The position numbers were made by a program, and so were the translations under genes. Under the pieces are notes generated by a model that did no database searches, was not told the origin of the DNA, and was given only the letters and a program-made list of their open reading frames with translations. From the NCBI GenBank assembly GCA_024752435.1, contig CP103020.1, positions 1,612,001-1,676,000 of the forward strand: DNA of 64,000 nt. The letters run 5' to 3'. Positions 1 to 12,784 of this stretch are shown here, piece by piece. The DNA comes from Allantophomopsis cytisporea. Taxonomy: Eukaryota > Ascomycota > Leotiomycetes > Phacidiales > Phacidiaceae. Position 1 is the first letter of the stretch. Every line of letters begins with the position of its first letter.

Positions 1-3000
1 AGAGCATCGGTTGTCGCATCAACGCTGCTTGTAGCCTCGTCAAAAATGAACACCTTAGATTGCCGCAGGATTGCACGCGCCAGACAAAATAACTGCCGCT
101 GGCCATGAGATAGTTGGTCGGTGTCGATAGATGCGTTCAGACCGCCCATATTGCGGACAGTATCATCAAGATGTAATTGGGTGAGAATCTGCCAGATCTC
201 ATCATCAGGCTTGCAATTATTACGTATGAAGGGGTCAAGATCCTCTCGGATTTTGCCATTCAGGAAGAATGGATCTTGTGGCAAGACATTGAGACTAGAG
301 CGAACATGGTTGCGAGGAAGAGTTGATATGTCAATACCATCGATTGTGATGATTCCCTCGATGAGCTCGATCATTCGGAAGATGGAAAGTACAAGAGATG
401 ACTTTCCGCTACCGCTTCGACCGCAAATACCTACTTTCTGACCCGGACAAACTGTTAGGTTGATGCCAGATAATGCAAGTGTTCTCAAATCCTCAGGTCT
501 GATGGTTATAAGTATGCTATCAGTGAAGCACCTCGCACGGGAAACTCACATGTACGCTGCAGAAACATTCTGCATTCTTATCTCACCGCTGAGTGGCCAG
601 CCGTCAGGAGGGTGCTGATTCTCTTGTGGCAAATTCTCTGATGGGCAGTCATCTTCGAAGTTCCGAACTCGTGCGACCGCACCTAATGAAGACTCCAGTC
701 TCGTCCAGACGAGTATACAACTTTTGACTGAAGTACTGAGCCCGGTGACATTGACAAGTGCTACACCGACAAAGCTGGGACTCATGTTTTCTCGGAGTCT
801 TGTTGCGAGCCCAACTAGAATGAGGACAAGAGCTGCTGTTGCAAGATCAAGAACCAGGGTAAGCCATCGTTGCATCATATTGAATAGATAGAACGGCTTC
901 TGAGAGGAATCCGTAAGGTCATGATTGACTTCAAGTTCCTTGTGCTGCCAACCGAACGCACGGATGGTGGCCAACCCACTGAAAGATTGAATGAAGTGAT
1001 TACTACTGCATGTTAGATTGATTTGGACGAAAGTAGAAACACAATATTGCATACCATAAGGGGCCTTTAGCTTCGATCTCCATAAGACGAAGTTGCCTTG
1101 ATGTCCTAAGATATACTGATTGGATAGTCCAATACACAATAGCCAAGGGTGGTATCGCCAAAGCCATCCATCCTGTAGCAGATGAAACCAACCCAATTTG
1201 ACCAAGAGCCCCAAGTATATCTAAGAAAGTTTCAGAAACGCTCTCGATCTGACTAATGAGAATACTAACTGTTGGTAAAGTTTAAGAGACAAAGAGGTAA
1301 GACGGCATCGATCAGTTGCATATCTTGACTGAATCTGCGAGGTTTTAGTAATCAACGGCCATTTGACTTGATGAGAACAAATACCTGTTGATTGTTGATC
1401 CAATATCTGTTACGCCGAAAAAGGTGATGGGTGCACTGAGCAGATTAGCAACTATCAAAATTTACATCAGGAGGAAAATATCCAAATCCACATACTTGAT
1501 AACTGTTGTCAGAACAATAGAATGAAGCCGAGTTCCCCCACGCGTAATCATTGGATTAAACACAATCCTAGATTCGCTAATTCAAACGGAGTCCAATTGT
1601 GGGAAGCAAGATACATACCAGCCAATGATAAACATAAATATCAACCCTATCCCTTTGAAAACGCTATAAATGCCAAGATAGAAGTTATCTCTCTTATCAT
1701 GATTCGCGCCAGTGTTAGCATCCGACCACTGAATCAGCCAGACATCTATCAACGTCAATATCAGATATTCGGCTAAGGAGAGTTTTGCTTACCCGATCCG
1801 ATTGAACTACCCTCGATTATCAGTTGTGTGATTAAAAATGCGATCACATATTTTGCTCCAACGCTCTTGTACCAGTAGGCATATATGCCTAGATCTCCTC
1901 GCTGTCGGTTCTGGTTTCTCTGACTATCTGCTTCAGGACCGTTCGCTTCGTCATCCTCAATAAGGTCCGCTTCTTCAGTCTTGGGGTCCTCATCTTGCTC
2001 AATACCTGTCTCTTGAACTATGAACTTCAAGTGCCTAAAAACACCACTTGGCTGAGTTCTCAGAAACGCAAGACTTCCCTGCTCTGCAATCCCACCTCTA
2101 CCATCCAGCGCAATTATATGATCGGCCAATGACATGAGTTCAACTTCTCCTGGTTAACTTTGCTGGGTAACAGAGTATGGCTGATTAACATACCCGAATG
2201 ACTAGCCACAATTGTGGTAGTTCCCGCATGTCGAAGAACTCCACCTTCTCCGAAAAGTCTTCGGAATATTTGACGTTTGGTCCTCATATCAAGCCCACTG
2301 AAAACATCATCAACAATGAGAACATCCCTCTGAGAGTAGACTGCACGCGCAAGTGCAATTCTTTGCTTTTGACCACCAGACAAAGACATGCCTTGGCCCT
2401 TGATCACAGTCTGGTCCCGATCTGGAAATCTCTCCAAGTCTTCCTTAAGTGCACACGCATACAGAGTTTTCCGATAGCGCTCTTCATCGAAATTGGAGAA
2501 ACCAACAATATTCTGTTGAATAGTCCCGCTCATAAGCCAACCCGTCTGGTCACAGAAGGCCGCATTCAACGATGCGAAGTGTACAGACCCTTGGCGACAA
2601 TTTACTTCGCCAAGCAGACCCTTGAGTAGGGTGCTCTTTCCAGACGCCACAGCTCCTGTTAGGACAGTGAGTTGGTTAGCTGGTATGTCAAAGTTCAAAT
2701 TCTGTAAAATAGATGCCGTAGCTCCCGCCCAGGAGAAGCTGCCATCACGAACGGAGAACACCATCGCTTCGTTTTCAGAATTTTTCTTACTGCGTTCAGA
2801 ACCCTTTTTATCGCCAACAGTACTCATATAATCTGGAACATTGTCCAAAGGTACTAATGACACGAACGGGAGGCTAGTTGGTATTGTCAATCGATAATCT
2901 TCTCTTGACTTGGCTACCATAAAGTGCTGGATTCTTTGAAAGCAGCCTCTTGCAGAAGCCAACATTGGGATCGATTGGAAGAGACCAGATAGAGGCTGAG

Positions 3001-4812
3001 TCAAGAGCAAAATGATAGAATAAGACGTAAATATTCTTTCCGTATTTAATGGTTGACCAGAGTGTCGAGTAAGCACAACGTATACTGCAAAGGTGAGAAC
3101 TGGACATAATTTTTCGGGTGCGAATGCTGATGTCCATGTCAATAATCTGCAACGTGTACAGAGCCAGGACTCTATTACCGATGATAGTAGTATATCTCAT
3201 AATCTTTCTGAATGATACAGCAGATAAAAGCTCATCAACTCGCAGAGATTGAATGGTTGCGGCCACTTTCTCACTTAACCCATACATCTTGAAGCCTTTT
3301 ATGTCGCCAAGCATAATTGATGTAGCCGCTAGAAGCTTTATTAGTTTTGTTCCTCATACTGCAAGAATTTGTTGGATTACCAAGCCTCTTTTGAATAGAT
3401 TTCATCCATAATTGCTGTCTAGAAGAAGCTGCAGAAGCAAGTTGTGTAGCACCACCTCCACATACTATACAAATGTGAGCAATGCTCACATAAATCATCA
3501 GCGTAAAACTTACATAATGCTACGACTGGAGCTGCAAGGGCTGAAATGCCTAATTCGTTGTACAGCAGCCATGTTGCGACTCCAGCCTCTGCTATTTGAC
3601 CCCATACTTCGTGGATCATCTCGAAAGCATCAATGATTCTTTCGACGTCAGTGGTCATCAAGGTCAGCGCAGTATCCCCTTCCGAAGAGTTTATACACAG
3701 CTCCATTGACTTCTGATAAATGAGCGTTATCAGACTCCCTCGTAATATAGTCATATACCTGAAAAGGCGGTGGTAGTAATATCCAGTGAAGACCTATCAT
3801 TCTGTCAGAAATGCTTTTCATTGAGTTTGGCATAACTCACAGCGAGTCCAATGTATATACACGCGTATGCACCAATCAATCCATACCCCTCACTTTGCAC
3901 TACGTCTGATTCTGGCGTTTGGAGCCAAGACAAAAACTTATTGATTAGGACAGGTTGACAGAACGTAAGTGCAATCATAGCTATCCGGGGAAAGATTGGG
4001 ATTATCATTGGCCATTTGAAAGCGATGGCACTGGCTGTCAAGACCGAGTCTTTGTTGGACTTTGATTTCGTTTCCCACACGTCAAACAATTTCTTGCCCA
4101 GTACTTGAGCAGAAAAGGCATCATCCAGAGGGTAGAGATCAGTAGGTCCAATGATCTTACGAAATCCTACGATGAGCAACTGGTTTAACCAGCAGAATAA
4201 GCTCTGGCTGAATAGTCCAACGGTGACCTCGGGACTGAAGTTCCGCTCTCTGTCCGTGAACCATCGGGCCTTGCTCTTTTCCTCCAGAACCAAGACAGTG
4301 GCTTTCAATACGGCGGATGTGATAAATAGCGATGGAATAATCCGATCAGGGAGAACGAACCATAGAGTCCGAGCTCTAGCACAATCAAAGATTAGGGAGA
4401 AGAACAGGTATAAGTTGAGGAATAAAGATGGTCGAGTGGAGAAGAGATGTTCATAGTAGCTGAGAGTGCAGATAATTAGTGAGCCGATGAGATTCAGTAT
4501 CTGATTGGCATACGTGACTCTAGTCGTTCTATTATCCGAAGTCACAAAAAGGACAAGCAGCGCAATCTGAAAGATTGCATAGATGGAGATTGCGCCAACT
4601 TTGCATAACTGAAAGGAATTTCGTGAGACTTTTTGTTGCTGTTGACTAAGGAAGATAAGGCGAAAGGGGGCCAAGAGTAGCAGTAAACAGGTTGGGCCAA
4701 TGGAAAGAATGGACTCCTCGAAAAGAAGAGTGAAGTCGAGGCTTCGAACGTTTGTCGACACACGCGGCCCAAATGCATTTTCGGATGCAATGAGCAACGT
4801 GTCGTTATTCAT
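1..4812 (-). CDS. ABCC (MRP-type) multidrug ABC transporter, 3' end cut by window
   Basis: Membrane ATP-driven exporter of the ABCC/MRP family. From the start at 4812 the first exon (to 3841) encodes an N-terminal hydrophobic region and the beginning of the first transmembrane domain. A 47-nt intron (3840-3794, phase 0) joins it to a second exon starting at 3793. NBD1 lies around 2150-2700, with Walker A GAVASGKST and signature LSGGQKQRIALARA followed by VDDVFSGLD. The second transmembrane domain covers about 1900-640. NBD2 runs off the left edge; its P-loop (GRSGSGKS) is near 430 and a degenerate signature LSHGQRQ is near 110, followed by IFDEATSSVDA. Both NBDs keep their Walker motifs and no inactivating stop was found, so I read this as a functional gene with several introns. 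Internal splice sites other than the first were not all fixed. The substrate is unknown; drug or secondary-metabolite export is usual for the family. Confidence 0.9.
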
Positions 4813-5553
4813 GGCGAAAGGCAGTACAGGAGGAAGAGAAAGGCGTGTTCAAACGCTGCGGTTGAGTGAGCTTATATTATTGCAGCTGCTGTAAACTTGC
4901 TCACGAATTATTCTTCACAGTTTTGACGAGGGAGAAACAACAGCCCGCCGCAATTTGCAAATACCTTATTTGTGGTGATGATCAGTTAGAAGGGGGCAAA
5001 TGAAGGTGATTGCTATTGGAGCACCTCAACCACAGCATGCAGTGAGATCTGCCAAGCCTGTCGGCCCTAGCCAATTTAGGCAGGTCCGAATTATTGTACC
5101 TACAGAGGTGATACTACTTGATCTATTGATCAATCAAGTAAACAATTGAATGAATTAAATCCTGTAAGCTACCTGTTTAGTCTTATGAGCTATCAATACT
5201 TATTATTACGTATCGCGTATCGATTGCTAATCATGCAACTATATTCTCATTCTGAAAATAAAAACGCTCTACATAGCACACCGCTGCGTAAAATAGTTCC
5301 CGAAAATCATGTGTTAATTTGTTATTTGGTCACGAAATAGTAAGTTCTGTTTGCATTATCTGTCTAACTTTCCCTTTGAACGCATTTGCGACTACACTTT
5401 CATTCAAAGCCAATCCAGAATCGGATATCATATTTCCAATTCCTGCTCTTTGCTTGAGTAATCTCTTGCATACAAGATCTTGTTAATGGCTCATACAGTC
5501 CAATATGCGGTGGCCGAAGGCTATGCGACATGTGAAGAGGTAGGAAAAGGAGG
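4813..5553. other. Intergenic: ABCC promoter and carboxypeptidase 3' flank
   Basis: The segment holds the upstream region of the ABC transporter (minus strand, start at 4812) and the 3' flank of the carboxypeptidase. I see no convincing gene. One open frame on the minus strand overlaps the carboxypeptidase 3' end but has no recognisable protein features. Confidence 0.6.
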
Positions 5554-7318
5554 TCAACGTCGATCAGATCCGCCATCAGAAAGTCGAACCCCACCGATCG
5601 CACGCTTGTACCACTCCAAGGATGCGAGTGGTTGATAGAAAGGCATTTTATGCCCTGAATAATACATCTTCGTGAAAGAGAAGTTCCCGTACTGACGAGT
5701 GGTACCATACTCGTGACCATCGACGACAAAGCCTTCATACTTGGAGCGTCGAAAATTCTCAGCGATGGAAGAATTCACTGCAAGAGACACAGCCTCTCCG
5801 CCATACCAATTGCACGTATAATCTGAATCACCGTAAGCAAGGTGGACGTGGAATCCCTCGTCAATCAACCAGGCGAGGTCCTCCATTGGAGTTGCGTAGG
5901 CATAGTCTCCAGTCCTGGCAAATGCCCAGTATATTTCGCTATTGTGCGCGGAATATCTGGAGTTGACCCCGAGCTTCTTCTGGATCTCTTCCAGATTGAG
6001 ATAATCGACGTAGTGACCGGCAGGCTGATGAGTTGGGTACATCGTGCGAATATCGTATGGATCTCGATTGGATGCCATCGAAAGTAGAGCTTCTTCGATT
6101 TCTTGACATACAGCGGCGGCTTTCCCACAGATAACGTACCTGGCAACGTTTTTATCCTTGATTTTTCGACATTGGTGAAGGAGGTCCTGACATCCGCCGA
6201 TCTTGTTGTTGGAGAACTCCATATACTCAGAGAGAGTCTCGTTGATAGCCTCGATCCCGTATGTGTTGTACCTCGCAAACTTAGAAAATGAAGATACTTG
6301 CACCTGTGCATCTATAGATCCGTCCAAGATTCCAAGCGATCCCAATGGTAGTGCTGTTCCTGGTATAGACCCACTTTCTACCAAAAGACTTTGCTGATAA
6401 AAATATTTGAACATTGTTGGCCCGAAATGACCGCCATAGCTTTCCGTGAATATGTTGAAAGTCTTCATAACAGGGCCGCTTTCAAGATGACATATAGTTT
6501 GGTAGAGGCCTTGAATTATATCCCAAGCTGCTATCGATGCCTCTTGGCTGGTAGACACAAGGGCCTTTTTGCTGATGATCGGGTAGAGGTCGTCATCTCC
6601 GTTCAGCTTTCCTGGCACGAACAGTCCTGTGTCTGGATCAAGACTACCTCTTGCAATAGAAGAGTGCGAGAAACCCACTCCAATTGGCTGGGAAAGAAAG
6701 AGGACGTTTGAATTCTCCGTCCACGAAAATGGATTCAAGGCGGTTGTCAAATTCTCCAAAACTCTGCAAGGTCCTATTTCTATATTTTGAGTGTCAGCAT
6801 CGATTGCTACGTTTGTTATGAAAAAATTTCGTTTTCTAAGGTTATATTATGATACTGACTTGGAAGTCTCTAGGAAAACCAATCAGGCCTCGCAAAAAGC
6901 CACTCCGGTGAAAGTCTAAGTAGAAATTTCAACTAGAAATGGAGAACTTCAGCTCAGCCTTACCTTGAAAAAGACCACCGACAGAATCTGCTCCAGGACC
7001 TCCGTTTAGCCATAAAGTAACAGGATCCATAGAGGGATTTTTTCTTGACTCAAAGTACCAGAACCAAGTGTGTGATTCGGGATTTAAGTCGATATAACCG
7101 CCATACGACTTGACTCCAGATGTTGTCTCGCAAACACCTTCTTGTCCTAGCTCCCTATACCGAATTTTAACATTATTCGGCAAGATGATGATGTTGTTTT
7201 TGCCATGTGTATAATAATCTTGCTGGGAAGTCTTGACGTGGTTACTGGGAATGTAAATTTGTATGGTCAAAAAGAATGCAAGTAGGGTGAACCAAGCGGT
7301 GGCTTGTTCAAAGAACAT
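5554..7318 (-). CDS. Secreted serine carboxypeptidase (peptidase family S10)
   Basis: Predicted secreted or vacuolar exopeptidase that removes C-terminal residues. Two exons: 7318-6964 and 6779-5554. The intron at 6963-6780 has a GTAAGG donor and a TATAG acceptor, and splicing in phase 1 joins GLFQ to EIGPCRV, as the family expects. The product is 526 aa. Residues 1-25 are a hydrophobic signal peptide. Family motifs are WLNGGPGADS near residue 105, the nucleophile Ser in TESYGG near 230 (commonly GESYAG), the Asp in YGDSDYTCNW near 435 and the His in SGHKMPFYQP near 493. The triad is complete, so activity is likely. GGPGADS replaces the usual GGPGCSS, losing a cysteine common in carboxypeptidase Y relatives. 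The 5' end faces the MFS transporter across a 652-bp divergent spacer. Confidence 0.92.
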
Positions 7319-7970
7319 TGCAAAGAATAAATTGAGACGATGGTGAGGAGAACTGGACTATGCTTTGAATCACCTTCCTTGTGTTTGTAAGCGGGTTCCT
7401 GACGCAGATTGCCCTTGACAGGCTATTTGGTTCACGGGTAACTTAATAAAATGTATCTGGAGTTAGCTTAACCATCATTATATCAGGGTTACAATCTCAG
7501 CCTTTCTTACTATTCATGCACCCCAGTTCGAATACTTTGAGTTAGGGTGCTGCTCCCATTTTTATTAGTCTCCAATGTTGCTTACTCGAATCACCTATGT
7601 CAATGGTCTGGTTTAGATCCGAAGTCGACTACGTGATGAGAACAATGTGAAATAGAAAGAGTCTAAGGCCCGCTTATCAAGGTTCAACTTGATGAGTAAT
7701 TGGCTGATGAAAGAGCAAATCAGCCCGTGTGTTACTTCGAGAGATACGCAAGAATCTGATTCGGGTACTCGTGAATAGGCTACTCCAGAGCAGGGGATCG
7801 GAAATATTTTGCGGTAATTGGTAACGAAGCACGGAGGGGCAGCCGCCAGCCCGCACGAAACAATTTCCGAGCCCGACAACAATTGAAACACAAGGCGCCA
7901 CACTTCCATGTAATTCATCTCAACGATTGTATTTCGACTCATTAGTTTGGTGTTTTTGGCATTAATCAAC
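7319..7970. promoter_or_regulatory. Shared divergent spacer between carboxypeptidase and MFS genes
   Basis: The two flanking genes start from opposite ends, so both promoters must lie in these 652 bp. No specific operator could be identified. Open frames here are short and lack protein features. Confidence 0.5.
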
Positions 7971-9692
7971 ATGTCTTCACGACACGACGAAGATATTGCA
8001 GACGCCGAAAGGGCTGAAATTCATGAATCCAGAGGGCTCCTAGAAGAGCATGATCTTATTGATAACGACCAATGTATCTCCGATGAGGATATTCACCCCC
8101 AAAAATCACCTGCGAAGCAACCAATACGTGTACTCCTTCTGGTATGCATACTTTTGTTACTTGTTGATATCGCTGGCTACCTTGGCTTGGCACCGCAGAC
8201 ACAGATCTTTGAAGATATCATCTGCGACAACTACTATGCCAGTCTCGTTGACCAATCTCAAGGCGATGCCTTATCGATTGATGAACGCTGCAAGGTTGAA
8301 CCGGTGCAAAGTGAATTAGCCATCATACAAGGCTACAAAGATACATTTGACCAGCTACCTGGCCTTTTCCTGGCTGTAGCGTACGGTCTTCTCGCAGACA
8401 GAATTGGGCGGAGACCAGTGCTTCTGACTGGTATGTTGGGATTGGCATTGAGCGGCTTATGGGTGAAAGTTGTTTGCTGGTTTCCTCGGATAATCTCCAT
8501 CAAGATGGTATATTTCTCTGCACCCATACAGATATTTGGCGGTGGAGCGCAGGTTGCTTCATCCATGTTTTATGTTATGCTTGCGGATTCTTACTCTGAA
8601 GAAGAAAGGTATGCCACTCTTGGAGATAATGTGATATTGCCGACTTACCATTTTGCAGAGCCACATCTTTTTTCTACTTCTCTGCCGTTGTACTTACGGC
8701 GGAGATTATAGCAACACCTATAAGCGGAGCGATAATGATTGCAAATCCCTGGATACCGTTTCTGGCCAGTTCAGGAATGGAATTCTTAGCTCTTATATTC
8801 GCTATAATTTTCGCACCCGAGACTCTTTCTACGCTCAGGACGCCTTCTGAAAGTCGCTCTTCACTGGATTCTGACAATCCTATTCCTGGCAAGAAAGAGA
8901 AGTCCTTCATTCGGCTTTTGGTGGATGAGTTGTGGGACAATCTTAGAAAAACCAGGGAATCTACATATTTTGTCTGGAGCAACTTGAACATTACCCTTCT
9001 TTTGTTAGTCTTTTTTGTGGCTACTTTGAGTCGGCATGCGATGGCACTTCTATTGCAGTACGCCACAAAGAAATATCGTTGGTCGTATAGTCAAGTAAGC
9101 TATATTATAAAATTCCATTCAAACAAAACTGACAAGAAAGCAGGCTGCCTTTCTTATATCCATTCGGGGGGCGGTCAATCTTGCTGCTGTTCTTGTCGTA
9201 CTGCCTGTCATATCCCGCATGCTCCTGAAAGATCTCAAGCTTGAAGCAGCCGCTAAAGACCTCTGGTTGTCCATTGGAACAGCAATTCTTCTCACTCTCG
9301 GAACTTTCATCATGTTTCTTGCTCCCACACCTGTCATACTGATCTTTGGAATTACGGCCTTTGCTCTAGGTTCACCACTTCATCTCACAGCGCGAAGTCT
9401 AATTACATCTCTAGTTCTTCCCAATCAAGTAGGCGTCCTGTATACTTCTCTGGCTGTAGTACAGTCTTTGGGTATGTTAATTGCTGGTCCTTTACTGGCA
9501 AATACATTCCGATGGGGCATGAAGATGGGTGATGTATGGATGGGACTTCCATTCCTGGTTGCTTCTGCAATGTATCTCTTGACTTTACTCTTGATCTTTG
9601 GGGTCAATCTATCTAGAAGGCCCTCAGTTTTTCCTATTGAAAGTACGGATAGTGATGCAGGCGAATCACACTATAGATCCTCAGCGACTTAA
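7971..9692 (+). CDS. Major facilitator superfamily transporter
   Basis: Plasma-membrane secondary transporter. Three exons: 7971-8608, 8659-9094 and 9144-9692. The introns (50 and 49 nt) have GTATGC and GTAAGC donors. Phases 2 and 0 close exactly and give 540 aa. The start is the ATG at 7971; the frame is open further upstream but has no ATG there. About 40 acidic, hydrophilic residues precede TM1 (LLLVCILLLLVDIAGY). The MFS motif A, GLLADRIGRRPV, follows the second hydrophobic helix. The central cytosolic loop contains a Ser/Glu-rich stretch. Helices in exons 2 and 3 complete a 12-TM-like profile. The product resembles fungal MFS proteins annotated as drug or tetracycline-type transporters; the substrate cannot be told from sequence. 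No biosynthetic cluster surrounds it. Confidence 0.9.
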
Positions 9693-10441
9693 GCTTTTTG
9701 ATTGTATTTGACTAGCGGGTTAGACATATCATAAATTGAAAGGCGTCAATTTCGTGGATCATAACAGGTGTCTTCGAAAATGTGCTCTTGAATCAAACGG
9801 TGCTTGATTGTTTTCATGTCCCGTTTCATCTAAACTTCGAAAGTTTTCTCTAATTTAGCCAGATTGGTGTCCATGTGTTCTGGAATAAATTTAGGTGTAC
9901 TATTTTCGACTTTGTTTCAGTCAATAAAAAAGAGACACACATGCCAACGAATACTATAATTAATTGGCACGGAGCTGTGGTTACCGAACTTTTTATAGGG
10001 CAAGGCAAGAACCTACTCTACAGTAACCGTATCATAGATGAAGGCTCTACCTTGTTGGAATATCATATAATATATTGAGGGATATACACTGTATACATCA
10101 GAGGAAGGGGTTCAGGATATAATGCATTAGTTGAATTTATATTATATCTATTGTATTGTATTATTGAGATCTATATCCGCACATAATTGGTTATATCAGC
10201 CGCATTGTCCAACCATAATCGACAACACTACGTTCCAACATGCTTGTACGTACATTGTCAGTTTTAGAAGCACAAAACGTCAAAAACCTCTAGCATATGA
10301 ATTATCAAGTGATCCCAGCTACGAATATTATTACACTACTGAATGATTCCTTCGCAACTGGAATCAATTGGGTTTTTAGGTGAGAATTAGAGAGCAGATG
10401 AATTTCAGAATGAATATATTCTACTACTATAGCAACAAAAC
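9693..10441. other. Intergenic between convergent MFS and ferric reductase genes
   Basis: AT-rich 3' flanking sequence of two convergent genes. It should hold both transcript ends. Short open frames show no protein features. Confidence 0.6.
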
Positions 10442-12282
10442 TCATCGTGCAAAAGCAGTCTCGTAAAACCAAACGTGTCTGCCAGCAGCAACAAAAGACC
10501 CAATATGCCCACGAATCTCCTTATGCATCTCTGGCGGTCCACATACAACCACAGCAATCGAGCCCTGAGACGAGCTAAAAGCCTTACTTACAATGCTACC
10601 CCAATCGGGCCTCCCAATCTCGACTAACCATGGCTGACCTATACTATCTGTAGGTTCTGCCTTTTCACCCTTTACTTCTTTCAAACGAATATCCTCATCG
10701 CCGACCAGATCTCCAAGCTCAAGCGAGTAGCGCTCTGAGTCAGGCCTCGTCACATAGACGCTAGAAACAGGACGCATTGAGTCACTTGTGAGGCATGAAG
10801 TGCTAACAAGATCAGCAGCCCATTTCGTCTCGGCAAGAGTGCGGACACACCAAGCGACTTGGAGGAATGGCTCTGTATTCTGTTCAATGTCCTTTGTGAT
10901 CTCTGTGATTAACGATAGTGCAATAGGCATAATATGAGCTGCTCCAGATCCACCTGCGACTAGCAAAACGCGATCAAAGTGATTAGCTAGATGGTTGGAT
11001 AAAGATGGCGAGAAGAGCTGCGTGCTGTATGGCCCTTCGAGATTCAATACTGTCTCATTTGGTAGTACTGTCATGTCAAGCGTTCTCCCCTCTTTCGGTC
11101 GTATTTGAAATGTTGTATATGAAGAGTTTGGAGACGTGATGATACTAAAGGGGTTCGATGAATATGGTAGGAATGATTGCAGACCGGGGTCTCTTCTTGG
11201 GGCAATGAAAACTACTGAGCCCTGTTGGGTCTTTGTGTGGAGGAGACCTTTGTCGGAGAGCAACCTTATAGAAATCATGTCTGTTGGTTCCGAGTATTCC
11301 ACTGATACCAAGTGAGGTTTCGTATTCAAGAATCTTAGTACGCTATTTGTTATACCGACCAGCATAGCCACGACGAAGAATAAACGTAGATGGGTTGTAT
11401 GATAGAGCAGAGCAGGAAATCCAATTACAGGGAGCAGAACATGAGCGGTATAGAACAGAGGATAATTCCAACTCCGAACATACGATAAGCTCATTAGACT
11501 CATAGCGACAACAGTAGTGAATCCAAGAACTCCAAGAATTGGGACTTGGTGACTCATTCTCTCCATGAAGATCCCATTGCGCAAAAATAGAGAAATATGC
11601 GACATGGAGTGAAATATGGCAAGAAGAGAGAATATCGCTCCACCAGTTCGATGGTAGACATTTAGTTCAAGTTCTGTCATCCTCGTTATGGCCTGCACGG
11701 GGGACCAGCGAGATTTCATTCCAAGCAATGTGATGAGCGGCAATTGACAGACCCCTACAAAAGCACATCTCTTTTCAAAATTCGTAAAGTCTAAAGGATC
11801 ATTAACATTCTTTCTTGGCATCAAATTATCGAGATAAATGTCTCTCTACCTTGTGCTTGGCTCCATGCAAGAAGAAGTAAAAAAGAGACCCATATTACAC
11901 AGATGAATACTTCGATCGACGTATAACCACTTCCAAAAAGCTCACTTTGGCACCACCATACTACACGAGTCTTCAAGTTTTGATATAGGAATTTTTCGAG
12001 CTCCCATGCAGATTTTGTGACGACTGTACTGGAATGTCGTATCTTGGATGGCCATCTGAAAATACTGAAGACCTGTAGAATGAAACAGATGGCCCTCGCC
12101 AGAAGGAAACCTGAAATGGGCCCAAATGCTGCGATTGTGGCGAGATATTTGGTCTCGAGAGCATAGAGTGAAAGATAATGAGTAGCCATTCTTGCAAGTT
12201 CTTCAGTCGAACACGAATACTTGCAATAGAGCGGCGCTCTCTTCGACAAAGAGACTACTTCATAAAGCACAGAAGCATTCAA
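10442..12282 (-). CDS. Ferric reductase-like transmembrane protein (FRE/NOX family)
   Basis: Membrane flavocytochrome that would move electrons from NADPH through FAD and two haems to external ferric iron. Exons are 12282-11850 and 11790-10442. The 59-nt intron (11849-11791; GTAGAG donor, TTTAG acceptor, phase 1) joins WSQAQ to DFTNFE, giving 593 aa. Visible features are an N-terminal hydrophobic region, the ferric-reductase core with paired histidines (YHRTGGAIF...FHSMSH and YTAHV...YHTTH), a PYSSNPFSI flavin-binding segment, the nucleotide-binding loop LLVAGGSGAAH, and a C-terminal CGPPEMHKEI motif. The N terminus is the weak point: another open frame lies upstream (ATG at 12497) and could be joined by an unrecognised intron to supply a signal peptide. 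It is divergently placed with the HxxHC gene. Confidence 0.88.
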
Positions 12283-12784
12283 CGGGCAATCGCAGTACCG
12301 GTGAATCGCTTGTTGTATTTTCCACTCTTTCTGTTTGACGTTCCTAGATTAGCCTTCATTTCTCTTGGACCTTTAGCCAGCCTTAGCAGGAATACGGGAC
12401 GGAAGGAAGCTGAGAGGCTATAAGAAGAGAAATTTCCGGCAATAGCCTCTGCGATCTCTGAGCTGTTCCATAAATTAAAACCACCGAGTACATTCATCCC
12501 AGCAATTTTCGCCTGTGATCAGAGGCTACTCAAGTTTCATAATCTTTGCATCTTTTTGCCGGCTGTAGGTGTACGTCGGTTAATTCTTCAGCTTCACGGA
12601 TAATTTACCGACCCCAATCTCAACTTAGAATCGGTAGTAAGGTAAGAAAATCCAAAGTTTAGAGAAGCGGTGTTTTGATGTAAAACTTCATAGGCTTCTA
12701 CTGTTTCCATACTTCTCAAACATTTCCTCACTTCATCCGAGATTCTCAGGAAAAGCAAAGTGTAAACTTTGGAATACAGCAATC
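12283..12784. promoter_or_regulatory. Divergent spacer, ferric reductase / HxxHC gene
   Basis: This segment lies between two divergent starts and holds both promoters. An open frame from the ATG at 12497 on the minus strand may be an extra 5' exon of the ferric reductase. No clear iron-responsive GATA element was recognised. Confidence 0.45.

Noticed and set aside
1522..1776. Plus-strand 84-codon frame within the ABCC gene
   Set aside because: The minus strand here is open and encodes transmembrane sequence of the transporter (for example WLIQWSDANTGANHDKRDN).
7531..7545. GTTCGAATACT as a possible tRNA T-arm
   Set aside because: No acceptor stem or A box at suitable distance.
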